A stretch of 64,000 nucleotides of DNA from Tubiluchus corallicola (GCA_030141605.1 JAQGDQ010000655.1:54110-118109); one strand, 5' to 3'. Shown: positions 46,801 through 55,543, numbered from the stretch's first letter. The notes: generated by a model from the letters alone, not told the origin. Program-made: numbers and translations.

Positions 46801-48231
46801 AAAAAGTCCTGCATACTACAAACACGTTGTTTCGCGAGCTGACCGCTGACTGGACGTCACTTGGCTTGCATCATTACACCAATGTAAGCACATGTATATC
46901 TCTATATATAAAAATAAAGAGTCAATTATGCTGAGTTATATGAGTCAATTGCCGACAGTTTTCATATACTTTCGCATAGGAGCAGCCCGTACTAGACGTT
47001 TTTGAGACAATTAGGCTCTATGTTTCAGTGAGTCTAATACATGGCACTACTGTATTAACTTAGTATCGGTAAATATGGACAATTGGTAAATTTCTACTGA
47101 TGTCTCCCTACTTTTGTCTGGCAAATCGACATATGAGTGTAATCCCGATTTTCAGTAAGTAAAAATTCACAAGTTATTCTGCAGTTAGCCTGTTTTTTAC
47201 AAACTTTGCATGGGTTACAATTGCTCAAACGCGAAGCATTCAAACGCATACATGTTTGAGTGGTGCCGGTCCAAAATATTTGCGTCTTTTATAAAGCATT
47301 TTCGTGGCGTGTTAAGCTGTGCTTGGCAGAATTCTTGTTGGTAGCTGAGCTGAGACTCATCAGTGCTTGCTACTTGTTGGTAGCTGTGCTGAGACTCATC
47401 AGTTCTTGCTACTTGTTGGTAGCTGTGCTGAGACTCATCAGTTGTTGCTACTTGTTGGTAGCTGTGCTGAGACTCATCAGTTCTTGCTACTTGTTGGTAG
47501 CAGGCTTTTATACCAAGATCCTTTCTGGACTTTTTCGTTTTGAATAAATTTGTGAAGTGCTTCATGGTGTTTTGTACAGTAAATAAAGCATTCTTCGCGG
47601 GGTATCAATAGATTTTTCTCAAGTAGATAAATTATCGTAATATTTGAACAAAAACAGCCGACATGTTGAAATAGCTAAAAACGTACAACTGCAATAATGT
47701 TATTTGTGCAAATGATGAATATGGATTTTTTTGTGCGCTAATTATATTTGCAAAAAATTGTATAAGATTTCACACAGCTGCAAGCCATAGATTAGCTCAA
47801 GCTGGTACAATAGGTTGCCATGGTGTTCATAGCACACTGTATCCATTGTCCTGCTGTATCTTCTAATAACAAGACTGGGCTAAAGCAAAGTTGATGTTGC
47901 TATGGTGACTAAGCGAGTTTTTTCTGCCATCTAGGGGCGAGTCAAAAAAGCATTAGAAGCGAGTAACTTCACTACTAGCAGTTTTACGTTTACGAACATT
48001 TTACGTATTTTTTAGGGAAGTCCCATGTTCGGATCTCCAGGATTCGGTTTGCAAGGAGCGTTTGCCAATCCGAAGAACCAACTGTCCGTTGCTTATGCCA
48101 CAAACGGCATTTCGCTAGACATGACGGACAAGCGATTCTTGTCGCTTATTCAGGCCACGTGTCGGTGCATAGAAAGGCTTGAATCAGAAATGGTGTCTTC
48201 AGAGATAGTGGCAACAAAACAAGTGCAATAG
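33513..48231 (+). CDS. BLD-2: beta-lactamase-like serine hydrolase without membrane anchor, 8 exons, 416 aa
   Basis: Joined exons: 33513-33574, 35607-35764, 38246-38382, 40466-40691, 41294-41481, 45034-45189, 46616-46723, 48016-48231 (1251 nt, all GT-AG, phases 2,1,0,1,0,0,0). The first exon gives only [20 protein letters not shown], with no hydrophobic segment, so the protein is probably soluble. The catalytic domain has [20 protein letters not shown], the SxxK box Ser70-Thr-Thr-Lys73 in FSTTKG, Tyr159 in [51 protein letters not shown] and a C-terminal [17 protein letters not shown]. It is a tandem paralog of BLD-1: exon order and phases match, except for one extra intron after the SxxK Lys codon. 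Substrate unknown. The third box is Ser-Pro-Gly instead of Lys/His-Thr/Ser-Gly. Confidence 0.92.
33874..33995. repeat. Transposon-end-like fragment (partner at 56870-56995)
   Basis: CAGCGGCGGATACAGGCTTT, then GGGGGTCTGGGGAAGCCCGG and CAATGCATTTTACTGCATTT. The last block recurs as CGATGCATTTTTCTGCATTT at 56940, also after a G-rich GG.CC run. Probably the same decayed family. Confidence 0.5.
34533..34889 (+). mobile_element. tRNA-derived SINE, copy 2, with long (ATT)n tail
   Basis: Same head as 22880 (A box TAGTCTAGTGG, B box GTTCGAACC), same body and TTTAAATAAAG end. The tail is about 110 bp of ATT units with two interruptions. The antisense poly-Asn frame here is the tail, not a gene. In BLD-2 intron 1. 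Confidence 0.88.
35270..35440. repeat. Dispersed repeat, copy 2 (partner at 7304-7490)
   Basis: Shares TTTAGTTGTTTT..TGGACTTTA, GATCTTGCTTGGAAACAAGA, TACTATTACAATAGCA and GTTGTCAAGTGTACACAAAT with 7304-7490. BLD-2 intron 1. Confidence 0.75.
35607..35764 (+). CDS. BLD-2 exon 2: LWGGWAD and SxxK box
   Basis: Acceptor TTTTTTTCTAG. It ends TCGACCACTAAAG|GTGATC, so the donor lies directly after the catalytic Lys codon (phase 1 in the following Gly). Confidence 0.92.
36760..37225. repeat. Dispersed repeat, copy 1 (partner at 43130-43640)
   Basis: Colinear with 43130-43640: GGGCACTAGCGCTGGCATTT then CAGAAA versus GGGCACCAGCGCCCGCATTT then CAGAAA, CAGTAGCACTGTATTTCAAA and TTTGTGAAAATTATGTTCAG. Both copies are in BLD-2 introns (2 and 5), same strand. 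Confidence 0.75.
37481..38200. mobile_element. pogo/Tigger-like non-autonomous element
   Basis: Left TAAGTCCTAGCTTAATGATG, right AGTCGTTAAGCGAGGACTAA; the right end reverse-complemented is TTAGTCCTCGCTTAACGACT. The next bases AACATCGTTAAACGAAAC and AAACGTCGCTAAAAGG continue a subterminal repeat. TA at both ends fits Tc1/mariner-pogo target use. About 720 bp, no transposase seen. It ends about 45 bp before the acceptor of BLD-2 exon 3. Confidence 0.7.
38246..38382 (+). CDS. BLD-2 exon 3
   Basis: [20 protein letters not shown], then [20 protein letters not shown] and HQ. It corresponds to the second half of BLD-1 exon 2. Acceptor TTGTTTAG, donor CAG|GTATGT. Confidence 0.94.
38761..39416 (+). 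mobile_element. 38-bp-TIR element family, full-length copy
   Basis: Left TGTGTGTTTCCATAGCAAAA then TCGTCCATAAGTCACAGTTA; right GCCGACTTATGGGCAGTTTT then GGTTTGCAAGCACGCA. Flanked by TA on both sides, suggesting a TA target. In BLD-2 intron 3. Confidence 0.82.
39559..40077. mobile_element. hAT-like element with internally duplicated left end
   Basis: Left TAGTGATGGGCGATTAATAG, right AAAATCGCCTATCACCA. The flanks CCTTGTAT (39551-39558) and TTTTGTAT (40078-40085) match at 6 of 8. The left about 155 bp is repeated in tandem at about 39714 (TGGTGATGGGCGATTAATAG ... CACAAATAAACTGAAT). BLD-2 intron 3. Confidence 0.65.
40466..40691 (+). CDS. BLD-2 exon 4: second catalytic box
   Basis: [20 protein letters not shown], then [20 protein letters not shown] and [10 protein letters not shown]. 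Donor TTTG|GTAGGA. The last 30 bases plus the donor and about 120 bp of intron are repeated three more times downstream (40813, 40969, 41120). Confidence 0.94.
40661..41150 (+). repeat. Tandem duplication of a BLD-2 exon end and splice donor, 4 copies, about 152 bp
   Basis: TTTTTTAAGGACGAAGTTGC at 40661 is the real exon 4 end. TTTTTTAAAGACAAAGTTGC recurs at 40813, 40969 and 41120. Copy 3 retains GAACCCTTTGGTAGGACTG, a perfect donor in the coding frame. Copy 2 has CCTTGGTGAATG and copy 4 is broken after GTTGC. An AG precedes each copy only weakly (AAGCAA, AACAG, AAGCAG). The intron parts are GTTTGTTT-rich. Confidence 0.92.
41294..41481 (+). CDS. BLD-2 exon 5
   Basis: [20 protein letters not shown], then a Gly/Ser-rich and basic variable segment ending NPPFMKN. 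Acceptor CCTATAG, donor AAC|GTAAGT. Confidence 0.93.
41529..41946 (+). mobile_element. 38-bp-TIR element family, internally deleted copy
   Basis: Both ends present (TGTATCCTTGCACAGCAAAA ... TTTTGGTTTGCAAGTACACA), but about 230 bp of the interior is missing. TA flanks both ends. Starts 47 bp after the donor of BLD-2 exon 5. Confidence 0.8.
43130..43640. repeat. Dispersed repeat, copy 2 (partner at 36760-37225)
   Basis: Carries the same landmark order as 36760-37225: GGGCACCAGCGCCCGCATTT, CAGTAGCACTGTACTTCAA, GCTTGTGAAAATTATGTTTG. No terminal structure was resolved. The 88-codon open frame here is not supported as a gene. Confidence 0.75.
44205..44660 (-). mobile_element. LINE 3'-end fragment
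   Basis: The minus frame reads [20 protein letters not shown], then [12 protein letters not shown] and [19 protein letters not shown].....P.Y....L.......R..R is a familiar C-terminal segment of non-LTR polymerases. A stop follows. In BLD-2 intron 5. Confidence 0.65.
44821..44943 (-). mobile_element. 38-bp-TIR element family, end fragment
   Basis: GTGTGCTTGCAAACCAAAAC, then CGTTCACAAGTTGGCA and GATGCTTCAAAGTAGAA, ending at GGACTTTATT. Single-ended. It lies about 90 bp upstream of BLD-2 exon 6. Confidence 0.7.
45034..45189 (+). CDS. BLD-2 exon 6: [15 protein letters not shown] motif
   Basis: Starts [20 protein letters not shown], then [20 protein letters not shown] and ends LNI. Acceptor TTTTTTGTAG, donor ATC|GTAAGC. 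Confidence 0.94.
45236..45420. repeat. Possible antisense LINE 3'-tail with (AATTC)n
   Basis: TTCAATTCAATTCAATCCTT, then TTTTTGGCTGATTTGCAAC. Similar tail-like starts occur at 55383 and 26528. No coding motif survives. Confidence 0.35.
45643..46293 (-). mobile_element. 38-bp-TIR element family, full-length inverted copy
   Basis: Left TGTGAGCTTGCAAACCAAGA then TCGTCCACAAGTCGGCA; right TTGCCAACTTACGGACGATT then TTGCTATGCAGGCACACA. The ends are inverted repeats of about 38 bp. In BLD-2 intron 6. Confidence 0.85.
46616..46723 (+). CDS. BLD-2 exon 7
   Basis: [20 protein letters not shown], then [16 protein letters not shown]. Acceptor TTGTTTGCAG, donor GAT|GTAAGT. Phase 0 both sides. Confidence 0.92.
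47335..47503. repeat. 39-bp minisatellite, about 4 copies, open on both strands
   Basis: The unit TTGTTGGTAGCTGTGCTGAG then ACTCATCAGTTCTTGCTAC starts at 47335 and 47374. As 39 is 13 codons, it yields repeating peptides on both strands (plus [13 protein letters not shown], minus [13 protein letters not shown]). It lies in BLD-2 intron 7 with no splice context. Confidence 0.9.
48016..48231 (+). CDS. BLD-2 exon 8: C-terminus
   Basis: [19 protein letters not shown], then [14 protein letters not shown] and a tail longer than that of BLD-1 by about 14 residues ([18 protein letters not shown]), stop TAG. Acceptor TATTTTTTAG. Confidence 0.93.
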   Translation, partial: GSPMFGSPGFGLQGAFANPKNQLSVAYATNGISLDMTDKRFLSLIQATCRCIERLESEMVSSEIVATKQVQ

Positions 48232-48287
48232 CTCCAATAGTAATTACTGTTAGGCAGTCAGTAATTTAGGGGAATATTTGATAATTA

Positions 48288-48942
48288 TGTGCTTGCGTAG
48301 CAAAATCGTCCAAAAGTCTCAAATAAGCTTTTCTGGTTATTCAGATATCCTGAATCTCCATTTCATGAGGATCATTTTGATACCAAGTTCATCACTGTGT
48401 GTTATTTCTAAGCTGAGATAATCCATGTTGAAGTTGAGGTGCAGGCTATGCACTGAAAAACATATTGAGAAAATCACTGTTAAAGTTAGCCATTGTTTTT
48501 GTCGAGTCTCTACAAAACACTTAGCAACCGCACAAATGTTGGTTGCTATGGATTGTACAAGAGCAAATTGGAGTTATGTTTAAATCCAGTAGATGGCTCT
48601 TCCTGACGAAGATCTGGTCTTGTCAACCGAAAAAACCCTAAGCAAAATGGCTGCTTTCTCGACCTGCAATCGGAGGTTGGAAAATGTATTTTTTTACAAT
48701 TGCAGTACTAGTTTCTAGACGGAAAAGTGGGTAAGCAGTTATAAAATTAGATTTTTAGTATTTTTTGGACATTTTCCTAATAATTTGATGCTAGAATATA
48801 AAAGTCCAATATATTTAGCATTAGTTATTATAAAAAACAAAAAATTGGTATTTGACCAAATTTTTGGTGCTTTCTACTTTGAAGCATCATAACTTAGTTT
48901 TATCTATGCTGACATATGGACAGTTTTGGTTTACAAGCACAC
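48288..48942 (+). mobile_element. 38-bp-TIR element family, full-length copy downstream of BLD-2
   Basis: Left TGTGCTTGCGTAGCAAAATC; right GACATATGGACAGTTTTGGT then TTACAAGCACACA. Starts 57 bp after the BLD-2 stop, so it may lie in the 3' UTR. Confidence 0.85.
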
Positions 48943-48949
48943 AATTAGC

Positions 48950-50095
48950 ATAAGGCGACATTTTTAGAAAGAAAATTGATTGGTTAAGTTCAGTTATGCA
49001 GTATCAGCTTTTGTCTTGTTATGGAAGGCGATGAATTAACTTAAAATATCATTTAGCCGTCCATTCGTTGACTAAACACATTTTAGTTTTCGGTCCTTGA
49101 ACATCCTTAAATGTCAGGTTACCAGCTCTAGTGTGTTGCATACAAAAAAGCAGACCCATAAAATTTTGCGTACAATCTCGAATTATAAAAGAATTTCTGG
49201 AGTTACAAAACTTACTAATAGATGACGCAACTAACAAATGATGGCTTCCTCATTTGTGCGAGCTAGTTTTCTATCGTTTTGTTGTAAATATAGATATTCA
49301 AAAAGGTTTACAAGGCATTTTCGTGAAAAAGTTTTAAGTATGGAAAAAATTAGCAATAATAAATAAAATGTTTGTAGCTCAGGAGAATAACTGTAAATAA
49401 AGAGAAAATTGAGGAAGAATCAATGATATTTTTTTAGGCTATTTGTGTTTATGCTAATTGTGCTTATGGTGTTATTGCTATAAAAGTATTATAATTTACG
49501 ATGCTTGGTTATTTTTCGAAGTCAATTTTTGACTTGACGTAGCCCAAAGAGTGTTATTTCTTAGAAAGGAGTTAAGTAGCGATTTTTATTAATTTAGAAG
49601 AAAGGTTGTAATTATTTTTGTCGATACGTGAATGTCAAATATGTTTAAAGCAAATTGATGGTAGATTAGATTTATAGAAAAAATTTTATTTTTTATAATC
49701 GGATTAGTATGTATGGACACTAGTGCAAATGTAGTGAAAAAATATTTCCAACCTTAAGTGTTTGTAATATAATAGTTTAATTATTGTTAATTGATAATTT
49801 ATTTTAATTTATAACGAGTTTAAATGAATTCATTATTATTTAAGGTGAATTTGCCATTTTTGTTATTTAGGCGTTCACCTTGCAGTACCTGTAATTTGTA
49901 TAAAATTATCGTGCTAATTATTAAGATTTGTTTTATTGTATTTAGTTTTATAATGTGCAGAACAAATTAAAATTATTTAGAATTTAAATGCAGTATTGGA
50001 TTTTTGTAACTTAAGCAGGCCGTGTTGCAATGTTATTTTCAATTCAGTAGGTGTCGTTTTTGCCAAACGTAGTTCTGGTATTGTTCACACGTGTC
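48950..50095. other. Intergenic AT-rich stretch
   Basis: AATAAATAAAATG at about 49358 is the first strong poly(A)-signal-like sequence downstream of BLD-2 outside the transposon copy. No gene or repeat end was recognised. Confidence 0.4.
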
Positions 50096-50103
50096 ACACA
50101 TTT

Positions 50104-50880
50104 TACAAGGCTTCACACTGACATACAAACGTTCTATATGTTTTTGAAGGCTACAGATTGAAATACAAACGTTCTACACCATGTTTCAAGGCTTCACACT
50201 GACATACAAACGTTCTATATGTTTTTGAAGGCTACAGATTGAAATACAAACGTTCTACACCATGTTTCAAGGCTTCACACTGATATACAAACGATCCACA
50301 TGCTTTACAAGGCTTCACGCTGACATGCAAACGTTCCATATGCTTTTCCAAGGCTACAGATTGAAATACAAACGTTTTACACCATGTTTCAAGCTTCGCA
50401 CTGGCATACAAACAATCCAAGTGCCTTTCAAGGCTTCACACTAATATACAAACGTTCTACAAGCTTTTCAAGGCTACAGATTGAAATACAAACGTTCCAC
50501 TCGTTTTTCAAGGCTTCGCACTGACATGCAAACGATCCACGCGCCTTTCAAGGCTTCACACTGATATACAAACGTTCTGCACGCTTTTCCAGATTTCACA
50601 CTGATGTACAAATGATCCACATGCTTTACAAGGCTCCACACTGAAATACAAACGTTCTGCACGCTTTCCCGGACTTCACACTGACGTACAAATGATCCAC
50701 ATGTTTTACAAGGCTTCAAACTGACATACAAACGTTCTGCACGCTTTCCCAGACTTCACACTGACGTACAAATGATCCACATGCTTTACAAGGCTTCACA
50801 CTGACATACAAACGTAAAACATGTTTTTCAGGGCTTCACATTGAAATACAAACGTTTCACACAATTTCTCAAGGCCTTGT
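50104..50880. repeat. 40-bp tandem repeat array, about 19 units
   Basis: The unit AAGGCTTCACACTGACATAC then AAACGTTCTACATGCTTTTC repeats with a 40-41 bp spacing (for example 50228, 50269, 50309). Variants alternate ACGTTCTGCACGC and ATGATCCACATGC, hinting at an 80-bp higher-order unit. Period 40 is not a codon multiple; the Cys/Val-rich frames on it are by-products. Confidence 0.92.
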
Positions 50881-51704
50881 ATTTTTTTCGTACATTTATC
50901 GAACCTTTTCCGTACAATTTTTACTCATCTTCTTATAACGTTTCCATTGCCAGGTTAAGGACTTACTGTTCTTCTCTCATTAACACAGATCACACGCAAA
51001 TAATAATAATAATATATTATACAATATACATTATAATTGGTATGTGCATTGTGTGATTTGTAATTGTGATTACCCAATAAGATATAGAATGTAAATATAT
51101 AAACTTCGTTTATTTTGAGCTGATTTAGATTCCTGTTATAATTGCCATTAATCTTTAATAAATTTGTAACGAATAATGGGGGCTTCTGGAACAGACATGA
51201 ATTTTAGGGGTTTGAAACGCTCACTAAAGTTATACACAAGGTTAAAGTACAAGTTATCTATACGTCACATACATCATTGAAGAATATTATTAATGCGCAC
51301 AAAATTTACTGTAGAAAATAGGTATACACAAATTTTATTACATACAATCAATCAGAAGACTGATGAATGGATCAGTCCCACATGAAGTGTTGCGCCCTGT
51401 ACAACTGATTTTTATTGATAGCTAAATTTAACTAATTATTACTAGATATGTTTTTCTTATTTTAACAAGCGTAAGCGCCTCCCTTGCAAAATAGTTTATC
51501 CCAGAACAACGAATAAACCGAAAAAGCTTAAACAAAGTACATAGCACCCATTTAAAAGAGCCCACAATTGGCTACACATGCAATCATGCAGTTTAGTTAG
51601 GAAGGGAGGCTTGCACGTAATTGCTCAGACAAATTTACTTTATTCCTTATTTTCTGGTTTCATGTGCTGTAATCGATTATTTACTGGACTGCTCGGAGAC
51701 AAAA

Positions 51705-51895
51705 CTAATAGACAATTGTGTTCTGAGCAGGTGGTACATCAGATTGTTGTGCATTGTTTGCATTATAATGTTCATACTGTATGAACGACGTTTGTGGAAT
51801 TCCACAGCACATGTTTTTACCGCACAAAATAGCCAAGAAAACTGCGGTTACAATTTGCATAAGTGCAATTAGAAGTTGCAACGACTGCAGTGTCG
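51705..51895 (-). CDS. MS4A-like terminal exon with TM4 and C-terminal tail
   Basis: ATLQSLQLLIALMQIVTAVF then LAILCGKNMCCG, tail SFIQYEHYNANNAQQSDV, stop TAG. The acceptor chosen is the one giving phase agreement; two other AGs upstream give a stop or the wrong phase. Confidence 0.6.
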
Positions 51896-52450
51896 CTGTA
51901 CAATTCAAGATAATTTTCTACAATTCTAAGACAACTGTTACTTTAATCAGTAAATGCAATCTTCCACAGTTAAGTACGAATTACTTGACAACAGTATATA
52001 ATGTATCAGGCTACTTAACTCGGGGACTGGCCAATCTTACAAGTTCCTTCAATTGGCCAAGTCCTGTTCCTATCATGAGCCGTCCTAAGCGTCAGTGGTT
52101 GGTGTTCCAACGACGCAGATGTTCACTCTACGCTGAGCAATAGAAACGGTCTCCTACCTTCAGAGTTTCCTGTCTGAGAGTCCACCCCGTCACCTTCTTG
52201 ACATCTACCAGAATCCCGAAAAACAAATATCATAAAAGATGTTGTTATGATGAGTACAGCAGCGTAAAATGCAGAGAAGGTGCTCATTACCAAGTTTGTA
52301 GCCATTAAACACTTGCTTGATGGAAGGAGAGATGATAGCCAACCAAAGCTTCCGGCAACAACAATGAAAATGCTACTTGTACAGAATGTGCTGCCGTGCT
52401 GGACACCTATTATAGTATTACATATTGTTAACACCGCAATTTCTATAACT
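51705..52450 (-). CDS. MS4A/CD20-like tetraspanning membrane protein, two 3' exons
   Basis: Joined exons 52450-52158 and 51895-51705 (phase 1 junction; donor GAAG|GTAGGA, acceptor TTGTACAG). The product fragment has a hydrophobic first segment (VIEIAVLTICNTIIGVQHG), a second with SIFIVVAGSFGWLSSLL, then SSKCLMATNLVMSTFSAFYA and a hydrophobic TM3. A hydrophilic Gly/Asp loop follows, then TM4 LQSLQLLIALMQIVTAVFLA ending in CGKNMCCG and a Tyr/Asn/Gln-rich cytosolic tail (NTIVY, stop). The G.FFI.SG.LG.......KCL...LVMN..SA pattern is the CD20-like (MS4A, TMEM176) family core. The N-terminal exon was not found. The acceptor at 52451 has a weak pyrimidine tract, so the 5' border is uncertain. AATAAA on the minus strand at 51644-51639 lies about 60 nt past the stop. 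Family members are surface or endosomal membrane proteins; the role here is unknown. Confidence 0.65.
52158..52450 (-). CDS. MS4A-like exon with TM1-TM3
   Basis: Open from 52450 to the donor at 52157. GSFGWLSSLL and SKCLMATNLVMSTFSAFYA give the family match. A transposon-like end (CAGAGGCGTA) begins at about 52479, right next to the uncertain 5' border. Confidence 0.6.
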
Positions 52451-53057
52451 CTGCATTATTTCTGCACTTTACCTGAGCAGAGGCGTATTGACCAATAGGC
52501 TAACTATTTTATAGCCTGGTGCCAAAGTTTGAGGGCTTCACATTTTAGAAAAAATTCTTCTTGGAAAATGTGTATTCTTTCATATTCATGTAAAGGGCAC
52601 ATTTTATAACATATCACAGGCAATTACTAAGCGCAGTTTTATATAAGTGCCACATAACGAACAGGTGCAAGGTATTACACAACAAGCAGTTGTGCAGCCT
52701 ACTTGGATATATGTGCTATGCAAATACATGTAGTTAGTAATGACCACGTAGAAACTAGGTTAATACTGTTTCTAATACACTACAAATAATTGTTTCACCT
52801 GCTCATTACATAAACAATAATAAAGATAGGCTGGATAAAACTATCAAACTAGGGCGTGGTAAAGTTTTGCTACGCCCCTGACCAGGAGTGACCACATATA
52901 CGTGATAGGACAACATTTTACTTTGTAACTAAACATGTTTCAGTACAGATGTTGATACTATTGACAGCACTACATTGATAAGAAGAAAAACTAAACAGGT
53001 GATAAGATAAAAAATGAATTTTTGAAAAAACGTTTTCGAAGAAAATAGACTTTGTCA

Positions 53058-53369
53058 CGGTACATTCATACCAGCGAATTTTCTGACGCGAGTTTTCTCC
53101 GTGGCAGCAAACTCGCAAGTGTGAACTGCTTTGCGAATTACTGTCGACAAGTTATTCCAAACTCTCCGACAGTTGCTGCGAGTTGAGTTACTGTCTAGTG
53201 TGAACGCCTCGGTGAGTTACTCTCGACACTTCTCGTAGAGAAGTGAATGTCAGCTCGTGGTCACTGTCGTAGAGTAACTCACAGCAAGTTTTGTTCTCTG
53301 GTCTGTCTACGCTTGCGAGTTACTTGACGAGTTAACTTAGCGAGAAAACTCGTTAGTTTGAACGCACCA
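53058..53369. mobile_element. MITE with GGT(G/A)C.TTCA..C...CGA inverted ends
   Basis: Left CGGTACATTCATACCAGCGA then ATTTTCT; right AGAAAACTCGTTAGTTTGAA then CGCACC. Subterminal GCGAGTT and AACTCGC motifs recur throughout, plus AGTGTGAACG. A second decayed copy may be at 53815-53945. No coding capacity. Confidence 0.6.
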
Positions 53370-53687
53370 CCAGGGACGCGTTTTATTCAGTTGCATAGCA
53401 ATGAGAAACTTATATTTACAGAAAAACATGTACTGAGTTAATCGTTATATAAATTATAGTGTAAAATATGTATATATTTTAAATTTATTCTTAATGGGTT
53501 TTGTGAAAGTTAAAATTGTGTTTTTGATGTATATATGTAAAAGTTAGAAAACTGAAACACTACTAGTAGAGTATGTATGCACAAAATTGACATTATGTAT
53601 AATATTGTTAACGTAGATAGCTAGATTTTGTAAACGAACCCCCGCAAATAGAGGGGAAAAAATGTATTTATTGTTTAATAAAAAGAC

Positions 53688-53806
<119 letters not shown>

Positions 53807-54196
53807 AAACTTGTTGCAACAGTCACAGCAAACTCTCTGTATCAACAAAAATCGCCACTAGATGGCGCTAATAAAAATTCACACACCATCGGCGAATTAC
53901 TTTCATCTCTTCTCGTAGCGCTCACGCTGGTTCAATAGCTAGAATCTCGTACATTTGTACCGTCATATTGCAAACAAACACAGAAACAGCCGCACATAAT
54001 TCCGGTATGTTTTACTTTAGGGTAATTTTTCGATTTGAACCTTTATTCCCCTGAGGTCCTGAAGCACGTGCTTATTTTGCTTAATGGTTAATCCAGGGCT
54101 GGTCTCCTCTTTCCAAAGAACTGTAAATTTTCTCCCCAGACCCCCCGCCCCAAGTGCCGCTAGGAGGCTTTTTTGCACGATGTTCATATAGGGACG

Positions 54197-54490
54197 ATGG
54201 CTAAAATGGGCGTTTTTTTGTTCACTGCTGAAAGATCACGTACAAAAAACATCCTAACCGCGCTAGACGGTGCCCTTGGAGCGAAATTTGTAGCTCTTTG
54301 GAAAGAGAAGAAAACGGGCTACACGATTATGTGGCCCTCGTTTACAAAAACTCTTACCTCAAAGAATGCCGACGAGTTTGAAGGAACGTTTTTTTGGACG
54401 ACACTGTATCTTTGTCGGTTAAAAAATAGGTCAGGCGGCGGGAAGGAAATTGAACGACCATACACACCTGCTAGGAAAAAAATAAAGTGA
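54197..54490 (+). other. 97-codon open frame of unknown status
   Basis: The ATG at 54197 opens MAKMGVFLFTAERSRTKNIL, then LTALDGALGAKFVALWKEKK, and it ends ARKKIK with AAATAAAG overlapping the stop. Composition is not low-complexity, and the region is less AT-rich than its surroundings. An acceptor-like CTCCCCAG lies at about 54132. I recognise no domain. It could be a small gene, an exon, or part of a decayed element. Confidence 0.2.
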
Positions 54491-54599
54491 TTCAGCACCT
54501 GGCTATACCAATTAATAAGCAATTAATTATTTTTTATGACACGTCCGTCTTAAAAACATAAAAAAGGTGTGGTTGTTTTTGTATTCTAAGAACTCAATT

Positions 54600-55477
54600 T
54601 TTCTAAAGGAAAAGCCGAGTCGTTTAGCATGTCGGATTCATTTTACTGTCATCATTTAAACTTGGAAAAGTATAACAAAGAAATTTGCAGAAAAACTTTC
54701 TATAACGCATAAAGTTAATTTATATTGTCGTTGCATAGGAACTTTCAGGCGTGGTGGTAGCTGCCATTCTCTTGAAAATTATGACGTAACTGGTTGACTG
54801 ACTTCGTGACTTTTCGTAAGCGCATCGTGTCTTTCCGTAAGCACGCGCTGCTTACACTAATTCAAACTTCTGCAGCTTATCCAATGTTCACGAAAAAAAT
54901 GTCGCAATATCAGCTATCTAACTTGTTGGAAAAACTTAAAATGTTTTTGACGGAAATTGAAAGTGTCCTGCATTTCTTCAGTCGATGAACGAGGTCATTA
55001 GTAGAAAAATGGAAGCACGCCAGCGTGAAATGATCGCAACTTTAAAGTGATTTTTACTAATAACACGAGACGCTTATCGCACTTGTATTACTAAATCCTT
55101 CTAACATTTTTCGCGAACATTGAAATAATCCTTACTACCGAGAAGGCCCGGATTTCCCTTTAATAAAGTTGAATTTACGTTTTTGCTGACCAGTTAAAAA
55201 ATTATAATACAATGACTAATTATTCACTTTCGCTATACGACTACATTGAAATTTGAAATGCTGCGAATTTTGAAGAGAGTTTATAGTAAACAAACATGTC
55301 TAATCGAAAGAATACTCTATTCAAATCAACAGCAAGCATAAAATCTTCACCGAGTTAATTTCAAACACACTTTAATGATTAGCTCAATTCAATTTCAAAT
55401 TTTTATTTCGGTAACTAAGACCATATAAAATACTAAGGTATTAAGATGAAATAAAATACAACGAAATAACAATTGCA

Positions 55478-55543
<66 letters not shown>

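Noticed and set aside
16954-48231. Recent bacterial origin of the beta-lactamase-like genes
   Set aside because: Six and seven spliceosomal introns at mostly shared phases show long residence in an animal genome. Related genes are known across animals.
50474-50731. Cys/Val/Ser repeat protein on the minus strand
   Set aside because: The 40-bp unit is not a multiple of three, so the frame drifts through different phases of the array. It is an accident of the repeat.
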